A stretch of 64,000 nt of DNA from Diphasiastrum complanatum (lineage: Eukaryota > Streptophyta > Lycopodiopsida > Lycopodiales > Lycopodiaceae): positions 38,992,141 through 39,056,140 of the forward strand of contig CM055095.1 in assembly GCA_029204225.1 (NCBI GenBank). The letters run 5' to 3'. Each line of letters opens with the position of its first letter. Position 1 is the stretch's first letter. The position numbers and the translations under genes were made by a program. Positions 23,340 to 34,668 of this stretch are shown one piece after another. Below the pieces are notes generated by a model. The model saw nothing but the letters and a program-made list of their open reading frames with translations, was not told the DNA's origin and did no database searches.

Positions 23340-24010
23340 CTCCTCAAAAATCTAGCTTGATGGAAAACATGATGATCTTGAACTTGACTCCATGGGCTAA
23401 ATTGGTCTTTGCTGGTTCAAAAGGTGTGAAGATCAGCCAATGGGCTTGATGTTGATCTGAAATCACCATATCCATGATAGTGTTTCTTTGATGTTGACAT
23501 CTTTGATGAATTTGAGAGCTTTGCACCATCCTAGCATCTTCGAAATTGATTCCTTCCAAATTTCATGTAGATGCTTGACTTTGAGACTTGCTCCTTCTTC
23601 ATGTGCATGCTCCTCCATGAGAAAATAAAGATTTATTTTTGATTTATTAGGATCACAAAGATCTAACATCATGTTACCATGATCTAGAGAATTAAACTTA
23701 TCCAAATTGGCAAGACTATGCATGCTATAATAACAAAGTGTTTGCATCATATCTTAATGCTTGTTTACCATGCTAATCTCAGATCCAATGAGGCTAAATA
23801 CTTCATTATGTAGGTAAGTGTCTTTAGAAGATGATTCACTTACTCTCATAAAGAGTTTACAATTTGCCTCAATACAAATTTTCAAACTAATCTATGTTCT
23901 CAAGAGAGACTTCATACTCAGCTTGGCTTTACTCCAATTTTGAGATGCAATGATCTCACTAAAGCAAATTGATTTATCAAATGACATAAGAGGAGTATGT
24001 ATGAGACGTA
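23340..24010 (-). mobile_element. R3 second partial internal region
   Basis: Matches 19140-19930 closely, including the minus-strand ATTSMLGWCKALKF-region frame (23750-23463), with a deletion of about 120 bp at 23889. It ends at about 24005, where the R5 LTR begins. It makes the arrangement LTR-internal-LTR-internal. Confidence 0.8.
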
Positions 24011-24210
24011 TGTTTGAATTGCAAAACAATCCATATTGATTTCTTGGCTTGCTACAAATGTTGTACCATGCAAGTATGTAGCTCATTAATGAAAAATGCC
24101 AAGTTTGGCCTATATAGAACTCGAGCTACATGGTTATGTATTATCTAGTTTGATAAATGCAACTTGCATATAGTTTGTAAACATAGAATTAGCATGATTA
24201 TGCTTGTAGA
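24011..24210 (+). repeat. R5 5' LTR, first part (split by R6)
   Basis: Assigned from TGTTTGAATTGC, where similarity to R3 ends, to the R6 insertion point. The start is inferred because no second R5 LTR is present for comparison. The LTR resumes at 28439. Confidence 0.6.
24206..24210. repeat. R6 target site duplication, left
   Basis: GTAGA, repeated at 28434-28438. Confidence 0.85.
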
Positions 24211-25073
24211 TGTTGAAAATTGTCACTTCTCACTTGACATTGGTTCATGTAAATATTGATCAAACATTAGAATATGTTGATGATATGATTTCACACGTGT
24301 GGAGCCTGTTCCCACGTGTGAAAGGATGTATTTTTCATGTTTGTATATATCCAAATTGATTTTGTATCATTCTAGTTAGTGTGAACATGAAATGACTAGT
24401 TTTTTAGTCAAGTTGACTAGTCACCTACAAATTAGCTTTTCCTTGCATGTGCATGAGTAAATGCTCCCACATGGCAAGTGGATGTTCACACGTGTATATA
24501 GAGTACTAGAAGATAAGAGTTGACCATTTTCTTTAGATCCTATTTTGTAGGGAATATTCCTGTATTCTAGGAGACTAGCTTTTTGGATTTTAGTCATATT
24601 CTAGAAGGTCAACTATTGGATAAGGATCAAGGATGGATCAAATGGATAGATCTGAGTGATGTGGCACTCTTCACACACATGAAGGCTTGCTGGACTGTAC
24701 CAGACTCATGGATGTAATTGATCCATAAAAGTATCATCATTTTGCTAAGAAAATTGATGAGACTTTTGTACTCTACACTTTTGTGAGATTTCTAGTCATT
24801 TGTCTTGTGATTTTTATGTATGATTGCTATCTAGTATCATTGTACTTGTTGTTTCAGGTGCAGGCCGTACAGTGGACAGTACTCCACACGTGTGAGGCCG
24901 CTCTCACTAAAAAATGATGTGTTGATCCATTGCTCTTGCTTAAATCCAAGTGTAGTGAATGTAGATCAAGATCTAATGTGTAGAACTTGATAGATTCATT
25001 GATTAAGCAACCAATAACTCTCTATGATTGTAAAGTACAATCATTATTGTCCTAAAAACTGTAAAATTTATCA
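24211..25073 (+). repeat. R6 5' LTR
   Basis: TGTTGAAAATTGTCACTTC...AAAATTTATCA, 863 bp. It carries several CACACGTGTG sites (24292, 24885) and half-variants at 24313 and 24487. Confidence 0.93.
24292..24301. promoter_or_regulatory. CACACGTGTG palindrome in R6 LTR U3
   Basis: First of a pair: TTTCACACGTGTGG, then CCCACGTGTGAAA 10 bases later. The two sites are arranged as an inverted pair about 80 bp into the LTR. The same pair occurs in the R6 3' LTR and, with substitutions, in R8. Confidence 0.55.
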
Positions 25074-25085
25074 TGGTATCAGAGC
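25074..25085 (+). other. R6 primer binding site
   Basis: TGGTATCAGAGC directly after the 5' LTR. The leader up to 25668 matches that of R8 and contains TTCACACGTGTGAA at 25235. Confidence 0.92.
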
Positions 25086-25668
25086 TAAGTAAGAGAGTGA
25101 TCATTGAATCATAAATCTTGTAAAGATCATTGGCAAAATTTGTTTTTTGGCCAATACTAGTGAGGGCAAGTTCTTCTAGAGTGATAGCTTGTAATCATTT
25201 GGATAAAAACGACTTGGAGGCTGTGTATGTACTTTTCACACGTGTGAAACCGTACATCAACTTTCAATTCAAATTACTTTGTGTTTGTTGGTCCAAAAAT
25301 CACAATACTAGTTCATTTTTGGTGCTTTTTGAAGCATAGTATTGATCTAGATTCATTCTAACTAATCCCTATGACCAAATAGTGTTTTGGATCATTGAAG
25401 CATTTCTTTTTAGAGTCTAAGATCAGATCTTAAGAGGCTGATTTGTTCAGATCCTTAGTTGAAGTGAAATCTCTAAGAAAAGTGTAAAGCAATTTTTTTG
25501 TGAGAGTGAAAGCTAGAAATTTTTGGTAAGATCTTTGAGTATCATTCAAGCTTGTGTGCTAGTTTGATAGAGACAAGCCTATAGGCATTCTAGAAAGCTT
25601 TAGGCCTTTTCGTAGATCTTTTAAAATTCAAAAATCTTTGTGATTTTTAAAAGAGCATTCATTCTAAA

Positions 25669-26470
25669 ATGTCATCCATGGGTGGATATTTGATGAAATC
25701 AAGTGAAAGACTCACTTCCACAAATTATTCCATTTGGAAAGTGAGAATGGAATCACTCCTAGTGATCCATGGTCTATATGACATAGTTCAAGGAGTAGAG
25801 GAAGAGCCTCAACTCCCCAAGAACAAGCCAAATACAAGAAGAGAGCAAGATTAGCTCTACATTGCATAAAGTTAAATGTATGCAATGACCTCTTGAAAGA
25901 GGTGTCTTCTTGTACCTCATCCAAAGAGGCTTGGGATTCATTAAAAAGCATTTATGAATCCAACAATACTTCAAGAATCCTCATGCTAAGAAATCAAGTT
26001 TTCCAAAGCATGAAAGGAAGTGGAGAGAGTGGACAAGAGTATGTTCCTAGGATCAAATCTCTGAACAAGGAGTTAAGTGCAATAGGAGAGAAGATCCAAG
26101 ATCAAGAACTAGTACAAATTACCAACTTAGTCCAGTCATTTGCCATTCAAGACTCTCTTCCATCCATTGAAAAGTTGCACAATGTTCTTGTGGCCGAGGA
26201 GAGTAGGCTTCTACACCTCAAGACAAGAATGGATAGCATGTCACTTAATGGAGGAGAGGAGAAAGCTAACTTTACATCTAAAGGCAAGAAGAAGCAAAAT
26301 CCATTCAAGAAAAATCAAGGCAAGGAGGCCGAGATGAAAAATGAAGGATCTACCTCCAAAGGCAAAGTGAAGAACAAGGCAAAACTATAGTGTTTCTTTT
26401 GTGGAAAGAAATGACACTTTGCCTCAGAATGCTACTTGAAGAAGAATCAACAAGCCAAAGGAAACTCAAA
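25669..26470 (+). pseudogene. R6 gag, frameshifted
   Basis: Same start and sequence as the R8 gag (MSSMGGYLM). A one-base deletion near 25813 shifts the frame at codon 49. A 27-bp in-frame deletion near 26118 removes ILNGLSDEF. TAG at about 26388 and TGA at about 26411 interrupt the zinc-knuckle region. At about 26462 the sequence breaks and, after ~21 bases of filler, resumes in RT. Confidence 0.9.
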
Positions 26471-26485
26471 TCAACCTGAACACAC

Positions 26486-27559
26486 TCTAGGTTGCATAAT
26501 TTTCTCTATTCCCTTGGCTTTGTACTAAGTGCTTATGACCCTTCTTTATATTTCAAATGTAATGAAGGAAAGATCATCATTTTGGTTCTTTATGTTGATG
26601 ACATCATTATGACAGGAAATGATGATGATGGCATAGGAAAAGTAAAACTTAACTTATCTAGTGAGTTCAAGATGGTAGATCTAGGCTTACTAAAGTTTAT
26701 ACTTGGGATAGAAGTGTCTAGAAGTAGCAATTGTACTTTCATAAGTCAATCTAAGTATGCTACTTCCATTCTTGAAAGATTTGGTATGAAAGATTGTAAG
26801 GGGATTGACACCCCTATGGAGCATGTTGTGAAAGCAACTAATGAAGGTGATGAAGCATCCTTTGAGGACATCACTCTCTTTAGGAAGCTTATAGGCTCTC
26901 TAATCTATTTAACCATCACTAGACCTGACTTAAGTTTTTGTGTAAGCAAGTTGAGTCAAAATATGCAAGCTCCTTTAGTTCATCATTGGAAAAGTGCCAA
27001 GAGAGTACTTAGATATGTTTCTAGTACTAGATTTTTTGGCATACTTTATGAAGGATCTAACTTGCACTTGAGAGCCTACTCGGATTCAAATTTTGAAGGA
27101 GACAAGATGGATAGGAAGTCCATTAGTGCATTTGCAACATTTCTTTGTGGAGGAGTGATATCTTGGCTTTCCAAAAAGCAAGATACAATCTCACTATCTT
27201 CTTGTGAAGCCAAGTACAAGGCATTGACTTCAACAACCAAAGAGCTCCTATGGCTAAGAAGACTCTTGATGGAACTACATGTGCTAGAGGCCGAGGAGAT
27301 CCCTTACATATGTTGTGACAATCAAGCTTCTCAACAAATTGCTTCAAATCCTATCTTCCATGCTAGAACAAAGCATATTGAGATAGCTCACCACTTTGTG
27401 AGGGAGAAGGTACAATCCAAGGAAGTGCAACTATATCATGTACCATCATCCGAATGCATAGCTGATATCTTAACCAAACCATTGTCCAAATATCCATTTT
27501 TTAAGTTAAGATATGCTCTTGGAATTGTAGATAGATGTACACTAGATTTGCCAAGTTAG
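26486..27559 (+). pseudogene. R6 RT C-terminal part and RNase H
   Basis: An open frame of over 350 codons from the deletion joint to the normal stop. It holds YVDDIIMTGNDDD (catalytic Asp pair), FEDITLFRKLIGSLIYL, and an altered RNase H with SDSNFEGDKMDRKS (the second motif Asp is Asn; R8 has SDSDFAGD) and LSSCEAKYKAL (R8 has EAEY). Two conserved acidic RNase H positions are thus substituted, so it is inactive as well as truncated. The N-terminal part of RT, all integrase and all protease are missing. Confidence 0.9.
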
Positions 27560-27572
27560 AAGTGAGGAAGAG

Positions 27573-28433
27573 TGTTGAAAATTGTCACTTCTCACTTGAC
27601 ATTGGTTCATGTAAATATTGATCAAACATTAGAATATGTTGATGATATGATTTCACACGTGTGGAGCCTGTTCCCACGTGTGAAAGGATGTACTTTTCAT
27701 GCTTGTATATACCAAATTGATTTTGTATCATTCTAGTTAGTGTGAACATAAAATGACTAGTTTTTAGTCAAGTTGACTAGTCACCTACAAATTAGCTTTT
27801 CCTTGCATGTGCATGAGTAAATGCTCCCACATGGCAAGTGGATGTTCACACGTGTGTATAGAGTACTAAAAGATAAGAGTTGACCATTTTTCTTAGATCC
27901 TATTTTGTAGGGAATATTCCTATATTCTAGGAGACTAGCTTTTTGGATTTTAGTCATATTCTAGAAGGTCAACTATTGGATAAGGATCAATGATGGATAA
28001 AATGGATAGATCTGAGTGATGTGGCACTCTTCACACGTGTGAAGGCCTGCTGGACTGTACCAGACTCATGGATGTACTTGATCCATAAAAGGATCATCAT
28101 TTTGCTAAGAAGATTGATGAGACTTTTGCACTCTACACTTTTGTGAGATTTCTAGTCATTTGTCTTGTGATTTTTATGTATGATTGCTATCTAGTATCAT
28201 TGTACTTGTTGTTTCAGGTGCAGGCCGTACAGTGGACAGTACTCCACACGTGTGAGGCCGCTCTCACTAAAAAATGATGTGTTGATCCATTGCTCTTGCT
28301 TAAATCCAAGTGTAGTGAATGTAGATCAAGATGTAATGTGTAGAACTTGATAGATTCATTGATTAAGCAACCAATAACTCTCTATGATTGTAAAGTACAA
28401 TCATTATTGTCCTAAAAACTGTAAAATTTATCG
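27573..28433 (+). repeat. R6 3' LTR
   Basis: 861 bp, preceded by the polypurine tract AAGTGAGGAAGAG. It differs from the 5' LTR at scattered positions (e.g. CATGCTTGTATATACC against CATGTTTGTATATATCC). Confidence 0.93.
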
Positions 28434-28438
28434 GTAGA
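28434..28438. repeat. R6 target site duplication, right
   Basis: GTAGA, matching 24206-24210. Confidence 0.85.
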
Positions 28439-29024
28439 AACTCGTGGCAACTCACATGCATTAATTGTAAGTGATCCATAGTGACATGCAAGGCATGCAC
28501 AAAGTTTAATGGACACATGCATGATGATTTGAACATTTCTAGTTAGTTGTAAAAAGTTGATAGAATTTCATGCACGACAAGTGACAAATGTCACATAGAC
28601 TCTAGATGTCACTTTAAATGTCATTTTGGAGTGGATAGATATGGTTCTACCTCGAGCTACCTCAATCTCCTTAAATATGTGTAGCTCTCCACACAATCAA
28701 TAATGAAGAACCAAAGTTTTGTACTTATCTCATGCCATTTTGGATCTAAAAAAATATTGCTTGTTATCTCTCTAGCTCTCTCTCTCTCTAACTCGTGTTG
28801 AGACTAATGCTCATACATTGAAATCTTATATTTTTATTCATTCTTTGATTCATTGCTATTATATTCTGTTGATTAGCATGCTAGATTGTGGATTAGCCAT
28901 TTCTTCTGAATGAGATTTTGTTGATCAATCTAGAATTAGGTTATAGTGCCAATCACAAAACTTAATTAAGATCAATCACTCTTGTGGACATTCCCCACAC
29001 GTGTGAATTCTAAAAATTTTGTCA
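28439..29024 (+). repeat. R5 5' LTR, second part
   Basis: Continues the R5 LTR after R6 and ends TTTTGTCA directly before a PBS. Total LTR about 786 bp. It contains a CTCTCTCTCT tract near 28770 and CACACGTGTG at 28996-29005. Confidence 0.75.
28996..29005. promoter_or_regulatory. CACACGTGTG palindrome in R5 LTR
   Basis: CCCCACACGTGTGAATTC, 19 bp before the LTR end. This is almost the same context and position as CCCACACGTGTGAATTC in the R2 LTR. Confidence 0.5.
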
Positions 29025-29036
29025 TGGTATCAGAGC
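29025..29036 (+). other. R5 primer binding site
   Basis: TGGTATCAGAGC after the LTR's CA. Confidence 0.92.
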
Positions 29037-29791
29037 CACATTAAGCTTTGCATGCTAGCAACTCTGATTGTACAAGAAACTCAGAGCTAAATCAAGCAAA
29101 AAAGCAGTTTTGCACTTTTTCTAACCTTTCTTTGAAGTGTATTTGGATCAAGTCGGACTTGAACTGAATTTTTAGACCTGAATTGAGGAAGTACAGAATT
29201 CTGAAATTTCGCACGTGTGAAAATCAGAGTTTTTCAGTCCCTTTGTTCTCCTTACTTATAGATCCAAAGATAGCAGTGTTATAGCTTGATCGAAAGCATT
29301 TGATCTGTACATTCCATAGAAATTAAAATCAAATCAATCTAATGTGTCTAACAAGAGCTATAAGCTCTTAAAGAGGATAGGGATAGGTTGAAAATCCGAG
29401 TGACAACATTTTGATTTGATTCAATTATACTTTGTTCTGAATTCATTGTTTTGAGCATCCAACACAAGAAACTATAGATCAAACTGAGTTTGAAGTATTT
29501 GAACACCCTTTGAGCTTCTGAGTGTCCATAGTGTTTTCTTTTGAGGCATTTCACACGTGCCAAAAGTAGAATTCAAACCAGTCAAAGTGTCTCAGACCAC
29601 TTTTTGTGTCTGATCTAGAAAACTTGTCTTGTGGAATATTTGAGATTCATCTCAAATATAGTTGCAAGTATTTCACATAGGAAGGTACTTCAACCTTGAA
29701 AATACCTATAGTGAAGAGAGCAGCGACTCTAAGTCTGATAGGAACAAGCTCAAACATATCTCAATCCAATAGCTAAGAAGTCTTTATTATA
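29037..29791 (+). other. R5 untranslated leader
   Basis: A 0.75-kb leader without a gene. It contains GCACGTGTGAAAA near 29212 and TTCACACGTGCC near 29550. A diverged copy of 29410-29720 is found alone at 53296-53600. Confidence 0.7.
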
Positions 29792-31906
29792 ATGGCATCT
29801 CAGGGAGGATATCTTCTAGAAGCCAGTGAAAGACTAAAGACTTCTAATTACTCAATTTGGAAGTTAAGAATAAAGTCTGTTTTGATTCTCCAAGATGTTA
29901 TGGATATTGTGCTTGGTGTTGAGGAGGAGCCTCAAGCACAGGTTGAAATTCCTAAATATAAGAAGAGAGCTAGAATGGCTCTACATTTCATTAAGATGAA
30001 TGTATCTAATGAAATTTTGAGAGAGATAGGATCTTGCACTACAGCCAAAGAAGCCTGGGATGCACTAAAGACCATCTATGAGGCAAAGAATACTTCTAGA
30101 ATACTCACTCTTAGGAATCAGATTTTTCAAAGTTTCCAAAGAAGTGAAGAGAGTGCATCTAACTATGTTCTAAGAGTTACAGATTTACATAGAGAGCTTT
30201 CTTGTGTTGGTGTTACCATTAACCAAGTTGAGCTAGTTCATGTCATACTGAATGGCTTGAGAGATGACTATGACAATCTTGTTCAGTCTTTTGCTATTAA
30301 GGAGGAGTTACCTAATCTAGAAACTCTCCAAGGAATTCTTATTTCTAAAGAATCTAGACAAAGCTATAAACTCTCTAGGATGAACAAACTTGAACATGGT
30401 GGAAGTGACAAAGCCCTCTTTGTCAGAGACAAGCAGAAAGGAAGGAGTAAGAACCAATTCTCTCAAGCATACAACAAAGACAAAGCCAAAGATCGAGATC
30501 AAGATGGTGAAGAGGATGAAACATCTCATCCCTCTAACTAAAAAACCAAGAAGAAGAAAGTGATGTACTTCTTCTGTGGCAAAAAGGGGCACTATGTCTT
30601 TAATTGCTTTAAGAAGAAAAACAACTCAAGCAAGCTAATCTCTCCAAAGAGATTGAAGAAGATTCTATTGAAAGTGATGGAGAAGGATCACTTATGGTGT
30701 CTAGTTTTTCTTCATCACCTTTCAAGAAAGATGGAGCTTGGTACATAGACAATGGAGCCTATTCACATATGTGCTGTTCAAAGGAGTCATTTGACTCAAT
30801 CTTACCTTTCAAAGGACTCAAGAGATCTATTTACACAACTAATGATCATGAGTGTCCAATAGAAGGAATTGGCAACATTCCATCGAAACTTGCTTCTTCA
30901 AAAGTTCTTGCACTTTCTAATGTTCTTTTCATTCCAAAACTTACAAAGAACTCAATTAGTGTGGGAAACTTGCTTGATAATGGTTGTCATGTAAAGTTCA
31001 ACTCCAATACTTGTTTTATCAAGAGAAAAGATGAGATCCTTGCCGATGGAACTAGGTGTGGTGGAATTTTTAAGTTGACTTCTTATGAGAATGCAAACCT
31101 TTGTGAAGTTGCTTTGTTATCTAAGGAGGAGCTGTGGCATAGAAGGTTGGGACATCCTAACTTTACATATATGTCTTCTATGGTTAAGAAGGAGAAGGCT
31201 TTTGGTCTTCCAAAATCCCTTTCTAAAGATTTCAAGCCTTGTGAGGCTTGTGCCATTGCAAAGTCACACAGAAAGCCATATCAGAAGTCTTTTATAAAGA
31301 CTACTTATCCATTGGGACTCATACATTCAGATGTACATTTTTCCTCTTCTAAAAGTATTGGTGGTGCATCATGTTTTGTCACCTTTATTGATGACTTTAC
31401 TAGATACACTTGGTTGTATCTACTTTCTTCAAAGGCTATGGTTTTTTATCACTTCCTTGTCTTCAAAGCTTATGTAGAAAAATAGTTTTCTTGCAAAGTT
31501 AAAGCTTTAAGATGCGATGGAGGAGGCGAATATATCTCCAACAAGTTTCATAATGATTGTGAAGGTGGAGGAATAAAGAGAGAATTTTCTTGTGCCTATT
31601 CTCCATCCCAAAATGGAGTAGCTGAGAGGAAAAACAGATCTTTATGTGAATGTGCTAAAGCAATTCGAGTAGCAGCTTCTTTTCCTATTGAATATTAGGG
31701 TGAAGCTATAAATTGTGCAAATTATTTGTGCAATAGATTACCTCACAATGCTCTTGCTGGAAAAACACCTCTTGAAGTCTTTTTCAGAAAAAACCTAAGG
31801 TAGATCACCTTAGAGTTTTTGGTTGTACTTGCTTTGTTAATATGCCCTTGGAAACAAGGAAAAGAGATGATCCTAATTCTGTTAAAGGGACCATGGTTGG
31901 ATATGC
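29792..31906 (+). pseudogene. R5 Gag, protease and integrase, truncated
   Basis: Gag starts at ATG 29792 (SNYSIWKLRIKSVL) and is open for 249 codons to a TAA at 30539. The zinc knuckle FFCGKKGHYVFNC follows, with its first Cys changed to Tyr (MYFFCGKKGH). After a frameshift the protease reads WYIDNGAYSHMC: the DSG catalytic motif has become DNG. The pre-integrase HRRLGHPNF and CEAC motifs are intact. The integrase core has HSDVHFSS, a TAG after YVEK (31483), RCDGGGEYISN and SPSQNGVAERKN, then a TAG in place of Trp (about 31697). The copy ends at 31906 inside the integrase C-terminal domain, where R7 sequence begins. RT and RNase H are absent. Confidence 0.9.
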
Positions 31907-31919
31907 ATAGTCCATTTAG

Positions 31920-32947
31920 TGTTGGGGGCTAAATGGCAAGGTACCCTTAGGATTAAGGGTATGTGCCCTTAGATAAGGACATGCAAGTGACTATACCTTA
32001 GTTGGAGGTATGGAGTCACGTGACCATTGGATAAGAGGTACCCTTAGTATTAAGCGTAGGTGTCTTAGATTAAGGTACTAGTGTCCTTGGTTAAGGACAA
32101 GTAGGTGTCTATACCTTGGATGGAGGTATGGAACCTAGAGAGGTGTTAGAAAGCCATTGGATGACTATTTTTCTAAACCTTGGGCCTCAACCTTGAACCA
32201 TATCACTTTATTGGTCTAGGACCAAAGTATACTTGCATAACTTGGGCAATGGGACCTAGTAGGAGGGCGCCCTTCTAAAGTGTCCATTGAGTTCCCAACT
32301 CCCACAAGAAAGGCATTCAAAGAGTCATAGGTTATGGAAGGAGTCTCTTGACATTCCATAAGCCTATGGAGGCTCTTGGAGATTCTTTAACTCCCCTAGG
32401 CTTCTCTCTCTCTCTCATTGGATGAGCATGGAACTCGATAGTGCATTGGAGGGGTCCATGGGCCATCTATATGAGGGTAGTAGGGCACCCATTGGGAGGG
32501 GGATATCTCTCTTGTTTGCTTTGCTTATGTTCTAGTGTTGCTACTAGTGTGTAGAGTGCTTTCTTGTGGTAGTATGCTTAAGATTTGGATCTTGCTTATG
32601 GTATGGGACATAAGTAGGGTTTGGATCTTGAGTATGCTATGAGGTGTTGTGGTATGTTTGTGATTTGTTTATGGTTAGCAAGGGGGTGCTAGATAGGTCT
32701 TGCTTGGAGCCTGGATCTAGCTATGGTTGGGTTGTGAATACTTGAGGCCAGCTTGTTATCTATCTTTTGTTTAAAGAGTAGGGATAGACGTGGAGGAGAG
32801 ATCCTTAGAGGCTTGCATATCCTTACTTGCAGGTGGAGGCATCCTAGCTTGGAGTTGGGGAGTATCTTGAAGCTTGCAGGTTGCTTGGAGGACATTTGGA
32901 GGCCCTACCTTGGATTTGGAGGACTTCCTCACCTCTAATTGTAAAAG
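31920..32947 (+). repeat. R7 probable LTR of another retroelement
   Basis: It starts TGTTGGGGGCTAAATGG at the break of R5 and runs about 1.03 kb to a PBS-like TAGTATCAGAGC (32948-32959, one base off the usual sequence). The end lacks a clear CA, so the right boundary is uncertain. GC content and word use differ from the other LTRs. No internal coding region survives, because R8 begins 250 bp later. Confidence 0.55.
31940..32150 (+). repeat. imperfect tandem repeat, about 98-bp unit, in R7
   Basis: Two units, each starting GGTACCCTTAG and containing ATTAAG, a CTTAG/GGTTAAGGACA block, CTATACCTT and GGAGGTATGGA. Inside each unit shorter AAGGTA/CCTTAG words form inverted pairs, so each could fold into stem-loops. 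Confidence 0.6.
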
Positions 32948-32959
32948 TAGTATCAGAGC

Positions 32960-33212
32960 TAGACAAAGGATGGTAACATTTATAGCCTTCTTCAAGTTCT
33001 ATTAAGATCACCAACTATATTTTTTTTTGGGAAAGATTATAGGCTTTTCTAGTTGTAGGAAGCTTGTAGTTGAAGTACCCAATGCTCTTTGGAAGAGAGT
33101 AGTGATGCTTATAGAATTGTTTAGGGGCTGATTTTTTATCATGTTAGAGAAGTTTTAAAGTGGGCTTTGGGTTTTTAAAAGTTCTGAAAAAAGATTTGTG
33201 GGATGGGTAGAG
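32960..33212 (+). other. R7 leader remnant
   Basis: 250 bp between the PBS-like site and the R8 5' LTR; no coding content. Confidence 0.4.
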
Positions 33213-34074
33213 TGTTGAAAATTGTCACTTCTCACTTGACATTGGTTCATGTAAATATTGATCAAACATTAGAATATGTTGATGATATGATTTCACACGT
33301 GTGGAGCATGTTCCCATGTGTGAAAGGATGTACTTTTCATGTTTGTATATATCCAAATTGATTTTGTATCATTCTAGTTAGTGTGAACATGAAATGACTA
33401 GTTTTTAGTCAAGTTGACTAGTCACCTACAAATTAGCTTTTCCTTGCATGTGCATGAGTAAATGCTCCCACATGGCAAGTGGATGTTCACATGTGTGTAT
33501 AGAGTACTAGAAGATAAGAGTTGACCATTTTCCTTAGATCCTATTTTGTAGGGAATATTCCTATATTCTAGGAGACTAGCTTTTTGGATTTTAGTCATAT
33601 TCTAGAAGGTCAACTATTGGATAAGGATCAAGGATGGATCAAATGGATAGATATGAGTGATGTGGCACTCTTCACACGTGTGAAGGCCTGCTGGACTGTA
33701 CCAGACTCATGGATGTACTTGATCCATAAAAGGATCATCATTTTGCTAAGAAGATTGATGAGACTTTTGCACTCTACACTTTTGTGAGATTTCTAGTCAT
33801 TTGTCTTGTGATTTTTATGCATGATTGCTATCTAGTATCATTGTACTTGTTGTTTCAGGTGCAGGCCGTACAGTGGACAGTACTCCACACGTGTGAAGCC
33901 GCTCTCACTAAAAAATGATGTGTTGATCCATTGCTCTTGCTTAAATCCAAGTGTAGTGAATCTAGATCAAGATCTAATGTGTAGAACTTGATAGATTCAT
34001 TGATTAAGCAACCAATAACTCTCTATGATTGTAAAGTACAATCATTATTGTCCTAAAAACTGTAAAATTTATCA
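33213..34074 (+). repeat. R8 5' LTR
   Basis: 862 bp, TGTTGAAAATTG...ATTTATCA, same family as the R6 LTRs. CACACGTGTG sites at 33294, 33673 and 33885. Confidence 0.93.
33673..33682. promoter_or_regulatory. CACACGTGTG palindrome in R8 LTR
   Basis: TTCACACGTGTGAA, a 14-bp perfect palindrome; the matching site in the R6 3' LTR is at 28032-28041. Confidence 0.55.
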
Positions 34075-34086
34075 TGGTATCAGAGC
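34075..34086 (+). other. R8 primer binding site
   Basis: TGGTATCAGAGC after the LTR's CA. The leader 34087-34668 has no gene and contains TTTCACACGTGTGAAA at 34235-34250. Confidence 0.93.
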
Positions 34087-34668
34087 TAAGTAAGAGAGTG
34101 ATCATTGAATCATAAATCTTGTAAAGATCATTGGCAAAATTTGTTTTTTGGCCAATACTAGTGAGGGCGAGTTCTTCTAGAGTGATAGCTTGTAATCATT
34201 TGGATCAAAACGACTTGGAGGCTGTGTATGTACTTTTCACACGTGTGAAACCGTACAGCAACTTTCAATTCAAGTTACTTTGTGTTTTTTGGTCCCAAAA
34301 TCACAATACTAGTTCATTTTTGGTGCTTTTTGAAGCATAGTATTGATCTAGATTCATTCTAACTAATGCCTATGACCAAATAGTGTTTTGGATCATTGAA
34401 GCATTTCTTTTTAGAGTCTAAGATCAGATCTAAGAGGCTGATTTGTTCAGATCCTTAGTTGAAGTGAAATCTCTAAGAAAAGTGTAAAGCAATTTTTTTG
34501 TGAGAGTGAAAGCTAGAAATTTTTGGTAAGATCTTTGAGTATCATTCAAGCTTGTGTGTTAGTTTGATAGAGACAAGCCTATAGGCATTCTAGTAAGCTT
34601 TAGGCCACTTCATAGATCTTTTAAAATTCAAAAATCTTTGTGATTTTTAAAAGAGCATTCATTCTAAA

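Larger units (their letters stand above)
24211..28433 (+). mobile_element. R6: internally deleted copia element, 4.2 kb
   Basis: Two LTRs of about 862 bp of the R8 family, PBS, leader, broken gag, a deletion of about 2.08 kb relative to R8, the RT end and RNase H, and GTAGA target duplications. The final LTR base is G instead of A. It is a non-autonomous deletion derivative that inserted into the R5 LTR. Confidence 0.93.

Noticed and set aside
24086-24210. Separate solo LTR next to R6
   Set aside because: The sequence continues across the R6 insertion at 28439 and ends in a PBS, so it is the split R5 LTR.
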